Below are positions 5,427 through 5,448 of a stretch of DNA of 5,448 bases, piece after piece. The stretch's first letter is position 1. Each line of letters opens with the position of its first letter. The notes beneath the pieces are model-generated. The model was given only the letters and a program-made list of their open reading frames with translations. It ran no database searches and was not told where the DNA came from. The position numbers and the translations under genes are program-made. The DNA comes from JBCBTJ01 sp964597685 (GTDB lineage Bacteria > Pseudomonadota > Alphaproteobacteria > Caulobacterales > Hyphomonadaceae): assembly GCA_964597685.1 (NCBI GenBank), contig CAZQZC010000177.1:1-5448 (forward strand), read 5' to 3'.

Positions 5427-5448
5427 TCAGAACCAATAAGCCTCTGGA
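5277..5448 (+). other. Open reading frame running off the right edge, possible partial gene
   Basis: After an in-frame TAG at 5274-5276 the frame stays open for 57 codons to the window edge. It reads KFIIVDCGVHNVSVQIFAF from 5286, then SKYGSHYDVWSRKVGEVFDF, then RPRVASEPISLW. No ATG is present; the first usual start would be a GTG at 5325, without a ribosome site. Second codon positions are clearly less GC-rich (about 39%) than first and third (about 54-57%), as in coding DNA, but that is equally true of the antiparallel frame. I recognise no family. It may be a real 5' end, an internal fragment of a decayed gene, or a shadow. Confidence 0.2.

Larger units (their letters stand above)
4966..5448. 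other. Gene-poor right end with lower GC and several short inverted repeats
   Basis: No convincing complete gene is seen here. The first ~150 bp must include the thioesterase promoter; an AT-rich spot reading CATAAA on the minus strand (within 5010-5022) is a possible -10, but no good -35 accompanies it. GC falls to about 52% over 5161-5448 by hand count. Short inverted repeats are GCGATC/GATCGC (5031-5044), TGTGG/CCACA (5106-5116), ACGAAT/ATTCGT (5137-5155), GGCCGTTA/TAATGGCC with one mismatch (5165-5191), ATTGTG/CACAAT (5302-5318) and GGCGAA-GTC/GAC-TTCGCC with one bulge (5394-5415). No tRNA, IS end or CRISPR pattern was found. The low GC and scattered open frames suggest decayed or acquired DNA, but this is weak. 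Confidence 0.5.

Overview
The window is a compact, GC-rich bacterial chromosomal segment. Hand counts of sample lines give roughly 62-77% GC in genes. The gene content (Rrf2/NsrR-type regulator, group III truncated haemoglobin, DUF4197 lipoprotein, crotonase and thioesterase genes) and the codon choice suggest an alphaproteobacterium, perhaps of the Caulobacterales/Hyphomonadaceae type. That placement is an inference and no marker gene in the window settles it.

Left part, minus strand (2200 down to 67). A likely nitric-oxide-responsive operon starts at a 27-bp inverted repeat with perfect 10-bp arms. It runs through an NsrR-like Rrf2 repressor, a group III truncated haemoglobin and a small DUF1971 (YeaR/TehB-N-like) cupin. 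Both junctions are 4-bp ATGA stop/start overlaps. After a 61-bp gap on the same strand comes a crotonase-fold enzyme whose catalytic residues (Asp/Glu/Asp) match dienoyl-CoA isomerases rather than hydratases. It may be cotranscribed or have its own promoter.

Middle part, plus strand (2234-3990). Divergent from the repressor, and sharing its 129-bp intergenic region, lie a DUF4197 putative lipoprotein and, 16 bp downstream, an alpha/beta hydrolase with a complete Ser/His/acid set. The short gap between them looks like a 17-bp tandem duplication that separated a former stop/start overlap.

Right part. A double-hotdog acyl-CoA thioesterase-like gene (4944 down to 4021, minus) converges on the hydrolase across 30 bp that holds a GC hairpin. 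Beyond 4945 no convincing gene is seen up to the window edge. GC drops to about 52% over 5161-5448, several short inverted repeats occur, and the last ~180 bp contain two antiparallel open frames in the same codon register. One of them could be an edge-truncated or decayed gene.

The clearest biological story is the small NO-sensing and haemoglobin-based defence operon with a visible operator. The combination is coherent with known NsrR regulons, so it is a compact variant of a known theme rather than a demonstrably new system. The acyl-CoA-related genes at both ends and the hydrolase look like ordinary lipid/ester metabolism with no proven link to it.
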